Below are positions 8,626 to 18,947 of a DNA stretch of 64,000 nucleotides, in pieces. A program made the position numbers and the translations under genes. Position 1 is the stretch's first letter. Each line of letters begins with the position of its first letter. This DNA comes from CAYXTI01 sp964468495 (lineage in GTDB: Bacteria > Pseudomonadota > Alphaproteobacteria > Rickettsiales > Rickettsiaceae). The notes beneath the pieces were generated by a model. The model was not told the DNA's origin, searched no databases, and worked only from the letters and a program-made list of their open reading frames with translations. The stretch is taken from assembly GCA_964468495.1 (NCBI GenBank), contig CAYXTI010000016.1, positions 1 to 64,000 on the forward strand. The letters run 5' to 3'.

Positions 8626-8937
8626 TTATTGTGCTATAGGAACATTTTGCTTTTCAGGAGCAATAATTTTACTATTATTTTCTATTTTATTAATAATTAT
8701 TGATTGAGATTTTGATGAAAAATTAGCTAATATGATAGCATTTATAAAAAATATAGCTCCTAAAATAATAGTAGTTTTAGTTAAAAAGCTATTAGCCATC
8801 TGTCCACTTATTACTCCCATATTATTAGCGCTGCCACTAATTCCTTTTAAATCATCAATTCCACTTTTCTGTAATAAAATTACTGTTATTAATAATAATG
8901 AAACTATAAAATGAATAAAAATCAAACTATTAATCAT
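8626..8937 (-). CDS. secG: Protein-export membrane protein SecG
   Basis: A 103-residue protein with two hydrophobic helices (about 4-20 and 52-70) around the SecG loop (LLQKSGIDDLKG, then a G/S/N-rich stretch and FLTKTT). SecG stabilises the SecYEG channel during SecA-driven translocation; SecY is encoded at 48614-49903. The C-terminal tail is short and polar, as usual. It is divergent from the PpiD-like gene. Confidence 0.92.
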   Translation of the reverse strand: MINSLIFIHFIVSLLLITVILLQKSGIDDLKGISGSANNMGVISGQMANSFLTKTTIILGAIFFINAIILANFSSKSQSIIINKIENNSKIIAPEKQNVPIAQ

Positions 8938-9272
8938 AAGAACTTTTTTGTTTGTCTTAATTATTGTTTATTTCATGTTAATTTTAGTGAAATATAATTA
9001 AAAATCAACTTAAATATAACTAAATGCAATCTTTATTTATAATGTTATTTTTCCTAATTTTTTTAGCTAACGCTAATAAAAAATTTAAACATGCCAATTT
9101 AAAACTTATAATACAATAACTTTGAATATAGATGAATTTATATATTTACATTGTACTAACTCAGTATTAATATTACTAGCAATATTAATTTATTACTAAA
9201 ACTGATAGTTCTTCAATATAATTTAAATTGTAAAATATCATCTGTTATATATTAAAAATAAAAATAATTTAA
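8938..9272. other. Intergenic spacer between divergent secG and ppiD-like gene
   Basis: This 335-bp A+T-rich stretch holds no credible ORF. It contains a perfect 9-bp inverted repeat, ATTAATATT...AATATTAAT, at 9166-9189 with a 6-base loop. The promoters of both flanking genes should lie here, but I cannot place them with confidence. Confidence 0.5.
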
Positions 9273-10865
9273 ATGTTAAATAACATAAAAAGAAATACAA
9301 AAAAATTACTTATTAATCTAGTTTTAGGAATTATAATTTTAAGCTTCTGTGTTGTAGGGGGAATTAATTTTACCACTAATCATAAAAAAAAGTATATTGT
9401 AACCTTTAATAATACAGCTTCTATATCTTTAGATGATTTTTTATGGGCAAAATCAAGAGAAATAGATTTACTTCGAAAAAACAATAATATCGCTCTTAAC
9501 GATTTAGAAATTGAAGAATTAAATTTAGATAAAATTATATTAAATAAATTAATTCGTGACTCAATGCTTACTTACTTAGCAAAATGTTATGATTTTGATA
9601 TAAGTGAAAATATGTTAATTAATTATATTAAACAATTAAAGATTTTTTATAACAAAGATAATGAATTTGATTTAGAGCTATTTAAACAAATCCTATCAAA
9701 TCCTAGCCAACAAAAAGAATATCTAAATAATGTTAAGAATAATCTTATAGCTCACTGTATGCTAGACATTTTTATTCAGTCATTAAACCCAGCAACAATA
9801 ATGATGAATAATACAATAAATTATATGGCAGAATACAGAATTTTTAACCTAGTATATATTGATTTAAAAAATAAACCTAAAAATTATAAAGATTCTACTA
9901 TTCCAACAAAAGATAATTTAAATAATCTTTATCAAGCTAATTTAACAAAATTCCTTAAACCTGAACTAAGAAGCTTTTATTATATAAAGATAAATAGCGA
10001 GATGGTAAAAAAAGATATAACTATTTCTGATGATGAAATAAAAAAATATTATAACAGCTATCAAGATCTCTTTTTAGAAAAAGGTTGGATAAAAAATAAA
10101 TCTGCTATTAAAGACTCCCTTAGATCTATTAAGATTGAAGAACAAATCCAAACATTAATAAAAGAACTAGAATATGATATTACCAAAAAAGACCTTACGT
10201 TAGAGGAAATATCACAAAAATATAAAATACCACTTATTAAGCATAACTTAATAAGTATAAAAAATATGACAAAAAATAACTCTAAAGACTTAGAGTTACT
10301 ATCTGATACAGTATTTGACATGGAAGAAGGAGAAATATCCTATCCTATTGAATTAGCAAATCAAAATGAATTTGCTGTTATTGAGCTAAAATCTATACAA
10401 CCTGCATATCAACAAACCTATGAGGAAGTTGAATTACAATTGAAAACTTTATTTGCTGAAAATAATCTAAAAGAATATAATCTTAATAATTTAAAAAATT
10501 TTCATGCCAATTATAATAATAAAAAAGAAAACCTCCCTAAAACCTTAAACATTAGATTGATTGAAAATCAATCACTAAATAGAGTTGATTTAATGAATCA
10601 TACTCCAAAATTACCAGATTCATTAAAAGACAGTATATTCAATAGTAAACAAGATAATGTTACTCCTATTATTATACATAACAATAAAGCTTTTTTTGCT
10701 TTTGTAAAAAAAATCGCTACTAATAATTCACAAGCAAAAAAAATATTAACTAATAATTATGATAATATAGTAAATAATTATAAAGAGTCTTTATTAGAAG
10801 AAATGATTACCTATCTTACTTATCAAAATAATATGGTAATACATACCCATACCTATAATAAATAA
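9273..10865 (+). CDS. ppiD: PpiD/SurA-like periplasmic folding factor
   Basis: A 530-residue protein with an N-terminal membrane anchor (about residues 12-31, after a Lys-rich start) and a SurA/PpiD-type N-terminal helical domain (SLDDFLWAKSREIDLL ... LNKLIRDSMLTYLA). PpiD is an inner-membrane chaperone near the Sec translocon that handles emerging periplasmic proteins. A region near residues 340-390 (DMEEGEISYPIEL, then FAVIELKSIQPA) has the outline of a rotamase domain end, but a full canonical parvulin core is not obvious. Catalytic isomerase activity is therefore uncertain. Confidence 0.82.
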   Translation: MLNNIKRNTKKLLINLVLGIIILSFCVVGGINFTTNHKKKYIVTFNNTASISLDDFLWAKSREIDLLRKNNNIALNDLEIEELNLDKIILNKLIRDSMLTYLAKCYDFDISENMLINYIKQLKIFYNKDNEFDLELFKQILSNPSQQKEYLNNVKNNLIAHCMLDIFIQSLNPATIMMNNTINYMAEYRIFNLVYIDLKNKPKNYKDSTIPTKDNLNNLYQANLTKFLKPELRSFYYIKINSEMVKKDITISDDEIKKYYNSYQDLFLEKGWIKNKSAIKDSLRSIKIEEQIQTLIKELEYDITKKDLTLEEISQKYKIPLIKHNLISIKNMTKNNSKDLELLSDTVFDMEEGEISYPIELANQNEFAVIELKSIQPAYQQTYEEVELQLKTLFAENNLKEYNLNNLKNFHANYNNKKENLPKTLNIRLIENQSLNRVDLMNHTPKLPDSLKDSIFNSKQDNVTPIIIHNNKAFFAFVKKIATNNSQAKKILTNNYDNIVNNYKESLLEEMITYLTYQNNMVIHTHTYNK

Positions 10866-11015
10866 GTAATGTATAATATTTACTTTTAGTAGTAAAAATC
10901 TCTTTACTTGTTTATATATCAAGACTATTATTTATCTGAATTATCATAATTATATTTGATAGATATAACTTAAATTTAACTATTTTAAGTAAGCTAAAAG
11001 TTAGTAAATTATAAA

Positions 11016-11342
11016 TTGATTATAATATTAATGATTAACAAAATAAATAATTCAGAGAATTCATATGACAAAGAAAATTTTGAAAAAACTAAAGAAAAAA
11101 AATTTTGCACTGAAATAATCATTAATAATAAAGAATCAATCAGCGAAAACATACTATCTTCTAGTCATATTAAAACTAATTATAAAAAAGAAATATTAAA
11201 CTACACTAGTTTTATTAGTAAGGCAGCTTATAAGCAAAAAAAATACTCAAAGATTAATAAGAATTTTCTAAATATTTTAGATTCAAGAAAAGAATTACTA
11301 AAAAAATTAATGGAAAAATACTATTCAAATTGTTACTTTTAG
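11016..11342 (+). CDS. Hypothetical protein, orphan
   Basis: A 108-residue Lys/Asn/Ser-rich frame with no recognised domain. The C-terminal part (LDSRKELLKKLMEKYY) is predicted helical. A frame this long in roughly 80% A+T DNA is suggestive of coding, but composition alone could produce it. Translation could also begin at the internal Met 6. It lies between ppiD and the TPR protein on the same strand. Confidence 0.4.
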   Translation: MIIILMINKINNSENSYDKENFEKTKEKKFCTEIIINNKESISENILSSSHIKTNYKKEILNYTSFISKAAYKQKKYSKINKNFLNILDSRKELLKKLMEKYYSNCYF

Positions 11343-11431
11343 TAGAAATAAAACTCTAATAAATCAATTTAATAAATAATTGCTAAAAAAATAAATTATA
11401 GAATTATAACTAAATATATTAATACTTAGCT

Positions 11432-11692
11432 GTGATAGATGAATATCTAAAAAAAAATAACTTAATAATAAAAGGGATTATCAATAATATATATATATAT
11501 TATCTAGTATTTATGATCAATATTGAATATCTAAAAAATCAGACTTTTAAAAATCACCCCAGCTTTTTGCAAAAAAAAATAGAACAAGAGGATCATTGTC
11601 AACTAAATCCTCTTCTGTATGAATATCACACTACAAGAGAAAAAAAACCTATAACTAATAGAATAAGAAATATTTGTATGACTGCAAATTAA
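11432..11692 (+). CDS. Hypothetical protein, doubtful small ORF
   Basis: An 86-codon frame that opens with GTG; an ATG at codon 28 would give 59 residues. No domain is recognised. The N-terminal part is an A+T low-complexity stretch including an (at)n run. The part after codon 28 is hydrophilic and contains His and Cys. It may be a remnant of a decayed gene or non-coding. Confidence 0.25.
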   Translation: MIDEYLKKNNLIIKGIINNIYIYYLVFMINIEYLKNQTFKNHPSFLQKKIEQEDHCQLNPLLYEYHTTREKKPITNRIRNICMTAN

Positions 11693-11914
11693 AATATAAA
11701 TAAAGTAATACATAACTATAATAATTATTAGGTATCAAATATTAATAATAAAAAAAATTATAAAACTAATCTAATAATTATTTTAAAAAGCATTTTCACT
11801 AAAAATAATTAAATAAATATGATGATAGCAATATTAAATTTATATTTAGAAATATATTTTTATATATCTTAATAAATATTAAAACCGATATTTAATACAA
11901 ATCTAAAAAAACAA

Positions 11915-14746
11915 ATGATTAAGTTAAATAACTTTGTAATATTATTAATACTTCTTATTATAGAAATAATAATTACACTTAATGCTTATGCTAAAATAGC
12001 AAAATATAATAACTTACAAACCAAAATAAATAATAGTTCAGATATTAATTTAAATAAAGATGATCTTGACACTATTAATATTGAGGTAAAAACATTTGAA
12101 AAAGAAGTAGTATTTATTTTTTATAGAAATAAAAAACATTTTATTAATTTTAAAATAAATAAAAATGTAGTACGTACATATGTTAACATGCCTGTAACTT
12201 TTAATTTAATAAATGAAGAAGTTTTCAACAAATATGCTGATAATATAAAATTAACCAATAATAACCAAATAATTGAGTTTAACTTAAAAAATTCTGTAGT
12301 ATTTAATAACCATATAATTAATGGTGAAAAGCTTGATGCATTTAAGTGTATTATAAAAGAGTTTGATACTAATTTGTTAAAACTAAGTAATATTAAAAAT
12401 GATCCAGATGGAATTACTTATAAAGTAATAGATAATAATAACCATGTTTTATCTTTTAACGTAGGAGTGAATAATAGCAAAATAGCAGCTTTTATAAAAG
12501 ATAAATATTTATGGGTAATATTTGATCAGAAAAAAATATTTTCATTTAAAGATAAAGGGATTTTAAGTAATTTTAAAAATATTACAACCCCTACAGGATC
12601 AGTACTAAAATTTAAAATAGATCCTAGATTTGATAATGTAAAAGTAGAAAAAACAAAAAAAGGTTGGAATTTAAATTTTTCTACAGAAAAAGATTTTTCT
12701 TGGCAAGAAAATAAAGTTATTAGTCATAATCAATCTAGCTGTAAAGATGGCTTTTGTATAAGAGAAAATTTTAATCAAAATAAAATAATATCATTTGAAG
12801 ATCCAGATTTAAAAGAGATAATATCAGTTATCCCTGTTGATTCTGTAGGACTAAGGATTAAAGATACAATAGAATATATTGATTTTAATATATTGCCATC
12901 AATCCAAGGAATAGTCATTATTCAATTAAATGATGATATAAAGATTACAATAAAAGAAAGAGATTTAATTATAATTTCTGATACTTCATTAGAGGAAATA
13001 AATATAATTAATAACTTTCCTGGCGACATTGAAGAATTTTTATTATTACCAACGCTACTTCCTTATATAGATAGTAATGATAGTTATCATAATTTTAATC
13101 ACCAAAAAAGTATACTAATTAGCAATGCTATTTCAGAAGATAATAACAATAATAAATCTTTTTATGCTCATTTAGATCTAGCAAAATTTTTCTTTGCTCA
13201 TGGTTTATATAATGAATCTCTAGCTATACTAAATTTAATAAAAAATAATCAATTATATCAAGACCACCTACAAGCAAGATTTTTAACAGCAGTAAGCTTA
13301 ACTCTTACTGGATTATTTGAAGAAGGAAATAAAGAATATGATTCTTTATTAAAATATCATGATGTTCTATTAATTGATGAAATTAATTTATGGCAGAAGT
13401 ACAATAATGTTATGTTAGATAATAATTACGTATCAACAATAGGTTTTTTAGAAAATTTTTCTACCATAACAACATACTATCCTAATAGTATCTATTTTCT
13501 TATCGCTTTAGCTGATTTAAAAAATGCTATATTAATAGATAATTTATCATTAGCATATAATCTAATGAAAAAAATTGTAGTTACTCCAAATACTCGGCAA
13601 ATTAATAGTAATAGCTTAAAATACTATCAAGCTATGTATTATACTAAAAAAAATCAAATAATCCTAGCAAAGGAACTATATAATAATCTTATTTTTAAAA
13701 CCGATGATCCATTTAATAGTACCAGAGCTAAATATGAGCTAACTAAGATATTAAAAGTAGAAAAAGAAATAACCCTGCAAGAAGCTATAAAAGAATTAGA
13801 AAAATTAAAATTCTTATGGCGAGGAGATAATCTAGAATATAATATATTACTGACCTTAGCTGATTACTATTATCAAAATAATAACTTAATCGATTCTTTA
13901 AGAACGTATAAATACATACAAACTTCATTTTTTTACTATAATAACTTTCAAGTGATCTCAGAAATGACTAAAGTATTTAATGAAATTTTCTTATTTTCTA
14001 GAGAAACTAATAAAATAGATGATTTTACACTAGTAGCTTTATTTTATGAATTTAAAGAATTAGTTCCTATTGGAGAAAAAGGGGATGATATTATTTTAAC
14101 TATAATAAAAAGTTTAGTAAAACTTGATTTACTAGAAAATGCTATAGAATTATTAGATCATCAAATTACATATAGGCTAAAAGAAACAAAAAAAGTTAAA
14201 AATTCAGATAATTTAGCAATAATACTTATGCTAAATAACCAACCTAAGGAAGCTATTTTAGTCTTAGATAATACTGAAATTAATAATTTTAGTTTTGATG
14301 AACATGAATATCGTGTACGATTAAGAGCAAGAGCTTTTATTGATCTAAAAGAGTATGATATTGCATTATCATATCTAAAAGATGATAAATCTGAAGATGC
14401 AGAGATTATGCGTAAAGAAGCTTTATTTTTATCTAATAAATGGAATGATTATATAAATAATGTTGTTGATGACTTAGATTTAATGATTGCAGAAATAAAT
14501 AATAACCCTGCTGTAAAACAAGACTTACTACGATTAGCTATTTCATATCATATGTTAAATAAAGAAGAACATATACAAATGATTGCGCAAGCAACAAAAA
14601 ATATCTCTTATGATTTTACTAGCGCTATAGATTTATTATTAAATAAATCCCAATCTTTTAACTATCAAGAATTAGAAAAAAGTTTAAATATTAATCAAAT
14701 GCAAATATTACTTAATAAATATAAAAACCAATTTTTGAATCAATAA
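11915..14746 (+). CDS. Large TPR-repeat envelope protein of unknown function
   Basis: A 943-residue protein with an N-terminal signal or anchor helix (about residues 7-25). A beta-rich N-terminal half (about 50-370) has strands reminiscent of AMIN-type domains. From about residue 410 on, helical repeats are consistent with TPRs, for example AHLDLAKFFFAHGLYNESL and the regions near 600-680 and 780-850. The stop codon overlaps the ftsY start by one base (TAATG), so the two are translationally coupled. TPR proteins scaffold complexes; the partner is unknown. The protein would act in the periplasm or at the inner membrane. Confidence 0.8.
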   Translation: MIKLNNFVILLILLIIEIIITLNAYAKIAKYNNLQTKINNSSDINLNKDDLDTINIEVKTFEKEVVFIFYRNKKHFINFKINKNVVRTYVNMPVTFNLINEEVFNKYADNIKLTNNNQIIEFNLKNSVVFNNHIINGEKLDAFKCIIKEFDTNLLKLSNIKNDPDGITYKVIDNNNHVLSFNVGVNNSKIAAFIKDKYLWVIFDQKKIFSFKDKGILSNFKNITTPTGSVLKFKIDPRFDNVKVEKTKKGWNLNFSTEKDFSWQENKVISHNQSSCKDGFCIRENFNQNKIISFEDPDLKEIISVIPVDSVGLRIKDTIEYIDFNILPSIQGIVIIQLNDDIKITIKERDLIIISDTSLEEINIINNFPGDIEEFLLLPTLLPYIDSNDSYHNFNHQKSILISNAISEDNNNNKSFYAHLDLAKFFFAHGLYNESLAILNLIKNNQLYQDHLQARFLTAVSLTLTGLFEEGNKEYDSLLKYHDVLLIDEINLWQKYNNVMLDNNYVSTIGFLENFSTITTYYPNSIYFLIALADLKNAILIDNLSLAYNLMKKIVVTPNTRQINSNSLKYYQAMYYTKKNQIILAKELYNNLIFKTDDPFNSTRAKYELTKILKVEKEITLQEAIKELEKLKFLWRGDNLEYNILLTLADYYYQNNNLIDSLRTYKYIQTSFFYYNNFQVISEMTKVFNEIFLFSRETNKIDDFTLVALFYEFKELVPIGEKGDDIILTIIKSLVKLDLLENAIELLDHQITYRLKETKKVKNSDNLAIILMLNNQPKEAILVLDNTEINNFSFDEHEYRVRLRARAFIDLKEYDIALSYLKDDKSEDAEIMRKEALFLSNKWNDYINNVVDDLDLMIAEINNNPAVKQDLLRLAISYHMLNKEEHIQMIAQATKNISYDFTSAIDLLLNKSQSFNYQELEKSLNINQMQILLNKYKNQFLNQ

Positions 14747-15657
14747 TGAGCCAATTACTAATTAAATTTAAAAAAGCTTTATTAAATACATCTAATAAAA
14801 TAAATACTAGTTTAGAACAACTATTTATAAATAAAAAAATTGATGATGATACTTTAACACAACTTAAAGAACTATTAATTTCAGCTGATGTTGGAATAAA
14901 TATTGCATCTAATATTGTTGATAATACAAAGAAAAAAAAATATCATAAAACAGTAACTATAAAAGAGATAAAACAATTATTAATAACAGATATAGTAAAA
15001 ATATTAGATAAACAAAATAATAAATTTATACTTAACACATCCAGAAAATTAAATATAGTATTAATGTGTGGAGTAAATGGAAATGGCAAAACAACTACAA
15101 TTGCAAAAATAGCTTCAATATATATCAAGCAAGGATTAAAAGTAGCTGTTGCTGCATGTGATACATTTAGGGCAGCTGCTGTATTACAATTAGAATTGTG
15201 GGCAAAAAATATAGGTGCAACAATCTACAAAGGGTTAGAAAATGCTGATCCCGCAAGCGTTGCATATCAAGCTATAGCTAATTCTATTAATAATAATATT
15301 GATTTACTATTAATAGATACAGCAGGACGACTTCATAATAAAAAAAATCTAATCGATGAATTAGCTAAGATTATAAGAGTAATAAAAAAAATTGATAAAT
15401 CTGCCCCTCACCATACTTTACTTGTTATTGATGCAACTACAGGACAAAATGCTATTACTCAAGCTGAAATATTTAAAAAAAATGCAGATATTTCTGGTTT
15501 AGTAATTACCAAACTAGATAGTACAGCTAAAGCTGGTATTACTCTTGCTATTACTCAGAGATTTAATTTGCCAATCTATTTTGTAGGAATAGGAGAAAAA
15601 ATAGATGATTTAAAACCTTTTATAAGTAATGATTTTGCTTATGCCCTCATTAATTAA
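14746..15657 (+). CDS. ftsY: Signal recognition particle receptor FtsY
   Basis: A 303-residue SRP-type GTPase. G1 reads CGVNGNGKTT, then the DTFRAAA insertion, G3 DTAGRLHNK and G4 TKLDSTAKAG, where most FtsY proteins have TKLDGTAKGG. FtsY docks ribosome-SRP complexes at the membrane and hands them to SecYEG. The protein begins almost at the N domain and lacks the acidic A domain of E. coli FtsY, a common short form. It is coupled to the upstream TPR gene by a one-base overlap and converges with the antiporter cluster. Confidence 0.96.
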   Translation: MSQLLIKFKKALLNTSNKINTSLEQLFINKKIDDDTLTQLKELLISADVGINIASNIVDNTKKKKYHKTVTIKEIKQLLITDIVKILDKQNNKFILNTSRKLNIVLMCGVNGNGKTTTIAKIASIYIKQGLKVAVAACDTFRAAAVLQLELWAKNIGATIYKGLENADPASVAYQAIANSINNNIDLLLIDTAGRLHNKKNLIDELAKIIRVIKKIDKSAPHHTLLVIDATTGQNAITQAEIFKKNADISGLVITKLDSTAKAGITLAITQRFNLPIYFVGIGEKIDDLKPFISNDFAYALIN

Positions 15658-15721
15658 CCAACATTATTAATTATTAAGCTTTATTTAAGCATCATAACAA
15701 AAATAGTTGAAATAAAATTAG

Positions 15722-17368
15722 CTAATAATAAAAACAAGCAACAAATAATAATATTATAAAAGTAAGAAATAATAGAAAAACAGCAGTTTGTTGATTAAAC
15801 ATGTTAGCTAACTTTATAACAAATCTTTGTTCAAAATTAATAATATTAACATTCTTACATTGAGTTGCAATAAGCATCAATATTTTAATAAAAGAGAAAA
15901 AATATGAAGCTATATTCTCTAAGAAATTAAGATAATAACTAGAATATTTATATTTTTGGAAAAATATTGAGCTAATAATGCCTATAACAACTAATATTAG
16001 TTGTTTTTTAATATATTGAATTTTTATAGGTTCTAGAAAAAATATTGAAGATAGGTAAGGAATATATTGCCAAAAAAAAGTAATTACTATTAACAAAGAT
16101 AACATAAAATATATACTTAATTTACTATATATATTTAAATCTAAACCTGTAGAGCGCTGCCTTATTGCATTATAAAATTGTTTCCAAGGAATAGATGCAG
16201 TAGTCATAATACTACTTAATAAAATAAAATAATCCTCTAACATAGAGCTACTATAAGTTGTTAAAGCAGTTTTTATACTTAAAATTGAAGTAAATGGCAT
16301 ATTAATCATAGTACATATGGCTATAAATAAAGAAAAGATAAGAATTGGACTATTAAATTTAACTATTTGCTTAGATAATATTACATTACCATGATCAATT
16401 AAAACAACAACTAAAATAGTTAATAAAGACTTATAAATGATATGTATAAATAAATAGCATATTGTACTATTTATCGCTTCTATATTACCATTACTAACAA
16501 CTATTAATAAAAACCCCATAGACATAATAGACAAAGAACATAATAATGCTAATAAGTTATCTTCAAATAAGGCTTTTATACCTATATATATAATAGTAAT
16601 AAAGGCAATATATTGTAAAAGATGAAGTCCAAAAAATAATTTAATTAAAATACATACTGAGACTTTGGTTGTAAAAGTAATTAAATATAAGAAACCAGAA
16701 GGAGATGATAATTGGTAAAAATTAATCATCCATCCACTAAAAGGAAATACTGCAATATTAATTAATAATCCCGATAACATAATTAGTAAAATAGCTTTAG
16801 AATAATAAGGACCATCCATTAATTGAGTAAGAGAAAATATTTGTATACTATTATTTTTATTAACTAAATATATAATTCCAATAAGAATCATATTACTGCT
16901 ACATACATGAGTAAAAAAATACTTTTTAGCTGCTAAAAAAGAACTACTACCTTTATTTTTTCCTATAAAAATAATAATAGCTGAAAAAATCATCATTAAT
17001 TCAATACTAACAAATAAGGAAAAAAAATCTCCAGCAAATATAGCAGATAAAGAAAAGCCACCATATAAGGCTCCTAGGATAATTTCACTTATTTTTTTTT
17101 GACCTAATGCATAAATATTAGAACTAAATAATACTACTATAATTGAAAAAGCTATCAGCTTATTAATAGAGGAAAAATCTGCAATTAAATTTAAATTATA
17201 AATTTGAATTAACTCTAGAGCATTCGGCAAGATAAATATATTATATCCTAATATAATAGGATAAATAATTGCTATACAACTAAAGATAAATTTATTTTTT
17301 ATACTCATTAAAAAGAACAATGAAGATAATATTACAATAATTAATGGATGATATATCATTGCTAACAA
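15722..17368 (-). CDS. Mrp/NuoN-like antiporter subunit with altered lysine (third subunit of cluster)
   Basis: A 548-residue polytopic protein of the proton-conducting NuoL/M/N-MrpA/D superfamily. Conserved features are Glu123 (FVSIELMMIF), Lys235 (FTTKVSV) and His308/Lys312 (FIHIIYKSL). At the position where relatives carry a Lys in KxxxFPxH, this protein reads INIAVFPFSGWM, with Asn204 and Ser. The central pumping lysine is therefore replaced. It is the last gene of the cluster, 3 bases after its NuoL/M-like neighbour, so it belongs to the same transcript. Its role is probably a divergent or structural channel subunit. Confidence 0.75.
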   Translation of the reverse strand: MLAMIYHPLIIVILSSLFFLMSIKNKFIFSCIAIIYPIILGYNIFILPNALELIQIYNLNLIADFSSINKLIAFSIIVVLFSSNIYALGQKKISEIILGALYGGFSLSAIFAGDFFSLFVSIELMMIFSAIIIFIGKNKGSSSFLAAKKYFFTHVCSSNMILIGIIYLVNKNNSIQIFSLTQLMDGPYYSKAILLIMLSGLLINIAVFPFSGWMINFYQLSSPSGFLYLITFTTKVSVCILIKLFFGLHLLQYIAFITIIYIGIKALFEDNLLALLCSLSIMSMGFLLIVVSNGNIEAINSTICYLFIHIIYKSLLTILVVVLIDHGNVILSKQIVKFNSPILIFSLFIAICTMINMPFTSILSIKTALTTYSSSMLEDYFILLSSIMTTASIPWKQFYNAIRQRSTGLDLNIYSKLSIYFMLSLLIVITFFWQYIPYLSSIFFLEPIKIQYIKKQLILVVIGIISSIFFQKYKYSSYYLNFLENIASYFFSFIKILMLIATQCKNVNIINFEQRFVIKLANMFNQQTAVFLLFLTFIILLFVACFYY

Positions 17369-17371
17369 TTG

Positions 17372-18910
17372 TTATAAAAATACTAAAAGCTTATTTATTG
17401 TCCCCTTTATACTAAAAAATAATATTACTCCTGCAAGAGAAAAAATAATACTTAATAGCATAAAAACAGGCACCTGTTTTTCATAAATAGATAAATTGTT
17501 AATATATTTATTCTTACATTCTATATTCATAAAATAAAAAAAGTTCTTTTTTATTTTTATTTCTGATAAAAGCTCATTAGATACGTTTTTATATATATGT
17601 AGAATTATATTAGTCATATAAACTGTAGAAAATATACTACTTATAACAAGTATAATCATAGCAAATATATTGGATTGCTCTGCTGCTGCTAATAAAATTG
17701 AAGTTTTACTAATAAATCCTGCAAAAGGAGGAATACCTATAAGAGAGAGAGCAGATACTAAAGCTATTAAACTAACTTTAGGTAACATATATTTCATTCC
17801 CTCTAACTCATTAATAGTATATGTATTTTTTATGCTATAAATAATACCAATAGAATAAAAAATAGAAATCTTAGTAAAAGCATGAGATAACATATGTAAG
17901 ATAGCAGCTTTGATTCCTTGGGGAGTAAAAAGAAATGCACTTACTAATGCTACAGCTAATTGACTAATAGTTGAATAGGCTAATATAATTTTTATTTCTG
18001 ATTTTATTATAGCTTGTATAGAACTATAAATAACAGTAACACCAGCTATTAACAACAACCAATTATAGTTAATAAATAAACTATGCAAAAAATCTAACCC
18101 AAATATGTATATTATTATCTTATAAACACAAAATAACCCTGTTTTTACTACTACTACAGCATGTAATAAAGCACTTACAGGGTATGATGCAACCATCGCC
18201 TTAGGTAACCATTGATGAATTGGAAAAATAGCTGTTTTTGCTATCCCAAAAATAAACATTAATACTAATATTACTGACCAGCTATGAGAAAAATAAAATT
18301 TTATAAAACCATTTATAATAAAATTACCATGTCCTGCTTTATTATAAACGATAATAATAGCTGGCAATAATAACATTGTACTACTAATCATTAAAATTCC
18401 TAGGTAGGTTAATAAATTCTCTGAACCTCTCGAATTATTATGAACTATTAATGGCACAGTAAATATAGTTAATAATTCATAACCAATAAACATTGTTAAT
18501 AAATTTGCTGATAACGCAATAAAACAACCTGTAATTACACAGCAATTAATAAAAAATAAATACCTATGAGAATCTGCTATATTATTAATTTTTAAAAAAC
18601 CAATAGTATATAATAAGGAGATTACCCATAATACAGCCAACATATTTAAAAAAATCAACCCTACTGGCTCTAGATAAAGCTCTAAAGAGTATTTATCTAA
18701 ATCAAACAACATATAACTATTTATTTCTATTCCTTGTAAAAAACAACAATCTAAAATTAATACATTAAAAAAAAATAATAGAGTTACAAATAAAATAATT
18801 ATAGTACGAGATAAAGAATTCTCTTTAGTAATAAAAGGAGTAATTAAATTAACTACTCCAAGCGCCATAATGGATATTATAAGAAAATTAGGTGATATTA
18901 ATTTTATCAT
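17372..18910 (-). CDS. MrpA/D- or NuoL/M-like antiporter subunit
   Basis: A 512-residue protein with about 14 predicted membrane helices. The full set of superfamily channel residues is visible: Glu145 (IGYELLTIF), Lys225 (IAKTAIFPIHQWLPKAM), Lys256 (LLHAVVVVKTG) and His343/Lys347 (MLSHAFTKISIFY). It probably conducts H+ or Na+ across the inner membrane in an Mrp-type complex. It may stand in for the N-terminal half of MrpA, since the C-terminal MrpA part is a separate gene at 21197-21778. A 37-base gap separates it from the upstream MrpD-like gene. Confidence 0.85.
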   Translation of the reverse strand: MIKLISPNFLIISIMALGVVNLITPFITKENSLSRTIIILFVTLLFFFNVLILDCCFLQGIEINSYMLFDLDKYSLELYLEPVGLIFLNMLAVLWVISLLYTIGFLKINNIADSHRYLFFINCCVITGCFIALSANLLTMFIGYELLTIFTVPLIVHNNSRGSENLLTYLGILMISSTMLLLPAIIIVYNKAGHGNFIINGFIKFYFSHSWSVILVLMFIFGIAKTAIFPIHQWLPKAMVASYPVSALLHAVVVVKTGLFCVYKIIIYIFGLDFLHSLFINYNWLLLIAGVTVIYSSIQAIIKSEIKIILAYSTISQLAVALVSAFLFTPQGIKAAILHMLSHAFTKISIFYSIGIIYSIKNTYTINELEGMKYMLPKVSLIALVSALSLIGIPPFAGFISKTSILLAAAEQSNIFAMIILVISSIFSTVYMTNIILHIYKNVSNELLSEIKIKKNFFYFMNIECKNKYINNLSIYEKQVPVFMLLSIIFSLAGVILFFSIKGTINKLLVFL

Positions 18911-18947
18911 TGTATAATGAATAATTTTTTAGTGAAATAACAATAAT

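Noticed and set aside
8732..8914. Plus-strand frame opposite secG
   Set aside because: It is the complement of the secG helices; secG is well supported and explains the open frame.
10866..11914. Pseudogene of a larger protein across the orphan ORF region
   Set aside because: No protein family is recognisable in any frame, so decay of a known gene cannot be shown.
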